Assembly: GCA_028565635.1 (NCBI GenBank)
Contig: JAOXYB010048980.1
Span: forward strand, 1 to 10,159
Length of the DNA stretch: 10,159 bases
Source of the DNA: Phoronis ovalis
Lineage: Eukaryota > Phoronida > Phoronidae
Direction of reading: 5' to 3'
Part shown: in pieces, positions 5,411 to 10,159 of the stretch
Layout of the letters: the number at the start of each line of letters is the position of its first letter
Numbering within the stretch: position 1 is the first letter of the stretch
The notes under the pieces: model-generated
The model's input: the letters and a program-made list of their open reading frames with translations, nothing else
The model's database searches: none
What the model was told of the DNA's origin: nothing
Position numbers and translations under genes: made by a program

Positions 5411-6660
5411 CACAGGAAGAAGTAGGAACGAGTCAACTACTGTTAGAATACTTTGTGTACATGTATGCTGAATTGTATGAACTGTGTAAATATTCAGTGA
5501 ATTATGCTCAATATATTGTCAACAATAGAAAATGCATGTGTTATTTCTTTTACGACTGAATTAATGGGAGTTTCTGGCAAAACTATAATGCAAACATTAC
5601 TCTGAAAGTTTGTACCAGTATTCTGTAGATGAACTGCAAGGTGCCCCTCACAGGTTAGTGTTTCATAATAGAGTATTGCTCTGTGGCAACATGATTCATT
5701 CAAAAGAGTAAGCTAGAGTCATTGTATATTCATGTTGGTGCTGCCATCGCTAGAGTAACAAATGGAGATCCTTCCCAATCCGGAATCAAACATTAAAACA
5801 AATATATTAGCTCGAGGTATTCACTTGTCTGAGAGAAAAGCACTAGAAGGTGGAATATTGTTGAGGTAATAAATTGGATTCCAAAGCTCTTTTATAGAGA
5901 AGCTTTTAGAGAAAAGTTATTCACAGGTACTGTACCAGTGTACTGTGATAAAGTGTTGATAGGACTGATTAAGAAATTGAATTCATCTAAGAACATTGAA
6001 TGGATTGACGTGACTGGCGCCATAGGTATGCTGACCTATGTGTGCTGTGTAAAACACTTTGTGGATAAGAGGAATGCTCTGCCATCTACAGACTACAAGC
6101 AAGTCAATCACAGAAAATAATTACTTTGTTTATATATTCGCATAGTGGTGTGCTTAAGTTTGAAAAACAATGCTGTTACTGCTGCAATACCTTAGCAAGA
6201 TCAAGTTGGAGTGGTCATTAATAAGCCAAATGCACAATTGCATATGGGTGAGGAAAGAATTCCTTGGGTATAGTCATGCAAACTATGGCACCAAAAGTCC
6301 CAGTTATTCCGATAATTGTTGCGGCTGTAAGATTTAAAATAACTGAAACTGTGAATCAAACAAAAATTTAAACAATGGATAACGAAATGGAAATTAGATT
6401 TATTGAACACCCGATCCATATAGCATTACATTAAAGGTGGATCATTAAAGGTTAAGCGTATTGTATGCTTTAAACTGCTAGCTAACTGTTTCAGGTTAAC
6501 TACCTATCAAAGGTCAGAAAGGCATTACTGTACATTGGGAGTTAATTCCTTTCTATGCAGCAGTATTTATTATATTTGTTATGATTCTTGATTACATACT
6601 TTAGCATTATCTGGTCTTGGAAAGTTAGTACCCCCCAACGCAATTTAGTAAAGAAAACCT
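5411..6660. other. AT-rich region with one unrecognised open stretch
   Basis: Apart from the open frame at 5833-6120, listed separately, no coding homology, RNA gene or repeat was found on either strand. Confidence 0.5.
5833..6120 (+). other. Unrecognised open reading stretch of ~95 codons
   Basis: The frame is open from a TGA at 5830 to the TAA at 6118. It has no convincing start; the first ATG is far inside. The composition looks protein-like: blocks such as INWIPKLFYREAFREK, VYCDKVLIGLIKKLN and KNIEWIDVTGAIGM mix charged and hydrophobic residues. No family was recognised. It could be a transposon fragment or an exon, or simply chance in AT-rich DNA. Confidence 0.2.
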
Positions 6661-6792
6661 GAAGTCGAAGGTATGCCTGAAGGAATAAAGTTTGGAAGAC
6701 CATCATCATGAAGAAAAAAGAAACTTGAGGAAATTAGAAAAGTGATTGATAGTATATTTCTTGTCAAGAGATTCATTTTATTTAACTTTTAT
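6661..6792 (+). pseudogene. Weak protein remnant with GIKFGRPS motif
   Basis: The frame reads VEGMPEGIKFGRPSS, a stop at 6709, then RKKKLEEIRKVIDSIFLVKR. The composition is protein-like on both sides of the stop. It vaguely recalls sequences next to hAT-type transposases, but the match is from memory of pattern only and no family is claimed. Confidence 0.2.
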
Positions 6793-7098
6793 TGAATCGA
6801 AATGATTATAAAAAGATCTGTTTTCACTCATTCAATTTGGTAATAAGGCATTTGTCATCATGAAGATATGCAGTACTGAAAAGCTTAACTAGTGTCCTCA
6901 AAATCAGGATGGATGATGACGGTTTTGGAATTCATGGTTTGAAGAAATCTAGTGTTAACAGGAAAATCCTATTAGGATATTCCGTAACTCAATGCTAATT
7001 TTCAAGTACGAAATGGAATAAAGCAAAGACAGAATGTGGATATGTGAATAACCATGATTTTGATTCATGTAAAAAAATTACAGACGTTAATTCATACT

Positions 7099-7404
7099 TT
7101 AGATCATGTTCGACTGATGTATGCAACTGCCAGAAAAACACCAGTTTTCAATTAAATCACACACATACTTATTCAAGAAAACAAGCAAATAAAGGATATT
7201 CTTATCACCAGTCATAGATGGACTCTCATCAAACCAGAGATCAAAGTTAATTGCCATTTTTTCTTTTTGTAAAGTGTAGAAGTGCATTTTGTAAAGATGA
7301 TCTTGAAACCAACCCGAACATTTCCTAGATGTCAACAGCTTAGGCGAAGACATGGAAACACCATTCATGAAGCAGCCAATGAACACCAGACAGAAAAAGC
7401 ACAC
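7099..7404 (-). pseudogene. hAT-like transposase fragment (tentative)
   Basis: On the minus strand a 101-codon open frame contains SRKCSGWFQDHLYKMH followed by a short lysine/glutamate-rich piece and INFDLWFDESPSMTGDKNIL, then a hydrophobic strand (YLLVFL). hAT transposases often show a linker and helix, then a beta strand ending in DE(S/T)-x-D/S-x-x-G, then another strand; the first catalytic Asp lies in that DE motif. The spacing and hydrophobicity fit. The rest of a hAT protein (second Asp, dimerisation tail, BED finger) was not found on either side, so this is a fragment at best. Confidence 0.35.
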
Positions 7405-9346
7405 TGGGGCCTACAGTCAGAAGAGGATCTGTAACTATTTATGGAGTTCTGAATATAACTAGATCAAAGATTAAATTTGTGATAGAAATAAGGACATTTT
7501 AGGTACAAAAACTAACACTTCCCAAGCTACAAAGTTGACCTTAGATTCTGTAATGGAAACAGCTGAATGTTGAACACTGGCTAAAAACTATAGAATCATG
7601 TTGTGCAGTAAATAATTGGGAAAGCAGAAAATTAGAGTGCATGTAACATCACCATGCACTGTAACTGTAGTCTTACCATTCATAATATGTAAGTATAGCA
7701 AGCTCAACATTAACTGTACACGGAACTGCAAAGGGAAATCCATCAATCGAATCATGCATGTCTTTAAACTTCCTCAAAATTTAAAATTCTTGATATATCC
7801 ATTTTGCTTCATAACCATGAATTATTGTTAAGACATTGCAGAACAGGTTTGAATGCCTGAATATAAAATTAATGTTTCTGTCTTAGTTTCATCATATTTT
7901 TAAAACTTAAAATTTTTGCATTTTCAATGACCAATTTTTTTTCGATTTTTAAATATTTTTCGACTTATGTTCTATATTATTTTGTAATTTGTTTTTTTTT
8001 CAACACAATTAGCATCTTTTATTTTCATTGCTAGTATCTTTATTAGTAATATTTCTCTTTTTTTAAAATTATTTTTGGCATCCTTCAACACTAATAGGCT
8101 CTTGAATAGCTAATACAACAAATGTATGTCAAAATCAAAATAGACATTACTTTTGTTCCTTAATTAAAATGAAAATGAAATTGCTTCGAAATTAAAACCC
8201 ATTGTTTGAATTTTTTTTTACAAATTTGTCATTCCTTAAAGCTACATTCAGTGTTCAGTGAAAATAACAAATGTCTGAATTTTCTTACAATCAACACTAA
8301 TTAAAACTACATTTTAGATAATTGAGAGAGTTGCAAATCAAATAAGTTCAATCAAGCTAACAAGTAAACATTTACAGGAATGAAAAATACACTGCAACTA
8401 TGGTATGGTCATATTTTCAGACTCCTATGGAAGCTGCATGAAATTTAGTTGGCATTTTATTAAACCTCATAACAACCACATCCAACATCCAAACCGAAAA
8501 TCAACCAAATCTAAATCCATGCTAACTAGTACGTTTTGGGAAGTAAACAATACAATAACTCCCATTATTTGTTATGACCAAATTGTAAATACCATGTAAA
8601 TATGCATAAAGTGTTAGTAAACACTATACAAAATATATGTGTAAAAAACATTTTGCAACTTCGGAACCTAATGTGTGCTGGTAGTGTAATTACCAAATCA
8701 GCATATGTGACGATCCACAACGGATCCATTACAACTTTTTGGCGATCTTTTCAAGATCTATTATAGGCTTCACATGGCATGGCACACTGTTTCCACCATA
8801 AGACTAACATTCAACTTCTGTTTAATGATATCAAAGTGTGACAATCATTTTCAGAAGTTACTTGTGCTAGAAAAAAACAAAACTTGTTCAGCAAGACAGG
8901 AATGCAGTAAATTTACAATCATGTAAAGTAGCTTCAGATACGTCCTGTATATTTACATGACAGTACATATTTGAGAATTGTGTCCATATATCAAAACAAA
9001 CATTCATCCTTAACATGGGATTATAGCTGAGTAGTGGCACAAATACCTACCTTACTAACATGAAGGCACTGGACCATAAACTGGTAATAACAAGCCACAA
9101 GACCATGATTTTTATGTGCTTGCGAGGATTCTCTATCTGTACTTGTGAAACTTCTCTGCTCCTTGCTTTTTGAATCCATATAAATATTTCATCTTATAAA
9201 ATGTTTTTCAGTACTCTTTACACATTCCCTATTCTGTACACGCATACATTTGAACTCTCTCCTATATTTCCTAGTAATGATCCCCTATAACATAGTCATG
9301 CTAGAACAAGAACAAAATTAATTCAATCCGGTATTTTTGGGGGGAG
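7405..9346. other. AT-rich non-coding region
   Basis: No supported gene was found on either strand. The stretch 7860-8220 is very AT-rich, with several T runs of eight or nine. Short open frames at 7616-7831 and 8405-8599 have no family features. GATCTTTTCAAGATC near 8744-8758 is a small inverted repeat and is not interpreted. Confidence 0.55.
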
Positions 9347-9660
9347 AAAATCCATCTTTTGGTGAGATTCCATATTGTTCAATCCCTTTTTTGGTGAGAT
9401 TCTGATCTATTTTATAGCCAGGATTTTGTTTGGCTTATTATATAAAATATCCACTTTCATAAAATCAGGATCTATCTTTTTGTGGGATTTTATTTTGTAC
9501 ACCTTTTTAATCTATCTTTTGGTGAGATTCTGATCTATCTTATAGCCAGGATATTGTTTGACTTATTATATAAAATATCCACTTTTGTAAGATCAGGATC
9601 TATCTTTTTGTGAGATTTTATATTTTACATCTTTTTAATCCATCTTTTGGTGAGATCCTG
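9347..9660 (+). repeat. Tandem repeat with 128-bp period
   Basis: The anchor GGTGAGATTCTGATCTAT occurs at 9393 and 9521, and GGTGAGATCCTGATTT at 9649, exactly 128 bases apart each time. A shortened copy with GGTGAG at 9361 precedes the array. Units share TTATAGCCAGGAT, CTTATTATATAAAATATCCA and ATCAGGATCTATCTTTTTGT. Inside each unit the motif ATCTATCTTTT occurs twice, hinting at an older, shorter repeat. The two full units differ at only about a dozen positions, so the duplication is fairly recent. Confidence 0.88.
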
Positions 9661-10159
9661 ATTTAACCTTTTGTTTCATATATTTTAAAAAATGCTTCGT
9701 TATTACATGTGCTACTACTTATCTAAAAACAAAATTATAGTAGTAAATATGTGAAGTCAATAAATGTTAGGTTCACAATGCTACAAGTTAATTCAAAACT
9801 TTAATTACCAAAAATATATCTATGTTCTTAGTAAATCCATAAGCCAAGTAAATTCCTGCATTTACTTAATTCACATATTTTCCACTGTATATTTATATAA
9901 CCATAAGCTAGGATAAATTTAAGAAAAACCTTTGCAATTAAGAAATAAACATTTAAATGAGGAAGCTTTTTCTTATTCGTGTTATCATTCCTGAGTATCA
10001 AGGACACACAATAGTTTTGATGGAAACCTCCAACACAATCCCATGCATCTGAAAGTTGCCAGCCCTCTTCAATTCCTGATGAAAAAACATGTACAATTAT
10101 ATTGGAACTGAGAGATGCTACGCTAAGTATTTAGTGTTCATACGAAGAAGATCTATGAT
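9661..10159. other. AT-rich stretch to the window end
   Basis: No gene, repeat or RNA feature could be supported here on either strand. Confidence 0.55.

Noticed and set aside
5494-5703. Minus-strand open frame of 69 codons
   Set aside because: There is no motif and no supporting neighbour; the length is compatible with chance.
6201-6419. Minus-strand open frame of 72 codons
   Set aside because: The composition is rich in aromatic residues, Ser and Cys, as expected from AT-rich non-coding DNA. No family pattern.
7616-7831. Plus-strand open frame of 71 codons
   Set aside because: No recognisable domain or splice context; likely chance.
8405-8599. Plus-strand open frame of 64 codons
   Set aside because: No recognisable domain; low-complexity AT-rich surroundings.

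Overview
This window comes from an animal nuclear genome, most likely an invertebrate. It is AT-rich and has no bacterial gene layout. Everything recognisable derives from transposable elements. The phylum cannot be fixed from sequence alone; an arthropod or a mollusc would fit. No host gene, tRNA, rRNA or CRISPR array was seen.

Bases 1-3585 are the 3' part of a Ty3/Gypsy-type LTR retrotransposon. The window opens between RNase H and integrase. It then shows an integrase with an intact zinc-binding HHCC module and DD35E triad, and a GPY/F-type C-terminal domain in a second frame after a net one-base frameshift near 970-984. A separate small ORF follows, encoding a protein with two C2H2 zinc fingers and preceded by a good splice-acceptor sequence. 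A long non-coding stretch comes next, with three different tandem-repeat arrays; the first carries repeated TGACGT sites resembling CRE/ATF motifs. The element ends with a 3' LTR finishing at TTACA (3585), which has a TATA box, an ACGT-core site and a polyadenylation signal. Its left edge is probably 3237, with 2763 as an alternative.

The flanking DNA at 3586 is itself a decayed piggyBac transposase gene. It resumes exactly at the FKGR motif and continues through KRGFK, DNYYTS, GTVRK and RGS blocks to about 4785, with a frameshift and stops. It is broken a second time by about 762 bp (3783-4544), which has LTR-like ends and TATA on both flanks and is probably a solo LTR. A second, more degraded piggyBac-like copy lies at about 5190-5410.

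From 5420 to the end the sequence is AT-rich and mostly non-coding. It holds an unrecognised open stretch (5833-6120), a weak protein remnant (6661-6792), a minus-strand fragment resembling a hAT transposase (7099-7404), and a 128-bp tandem repeat (9347-9660).

The history inferred is: an old piggyBac insertion decayed, then received two LTR-type insertions, of which the Gypsy element is the better preserved. The most unusual parts are the zinc-finger ORF with its possible spliced expression and the CRE-like repeat array behind it.
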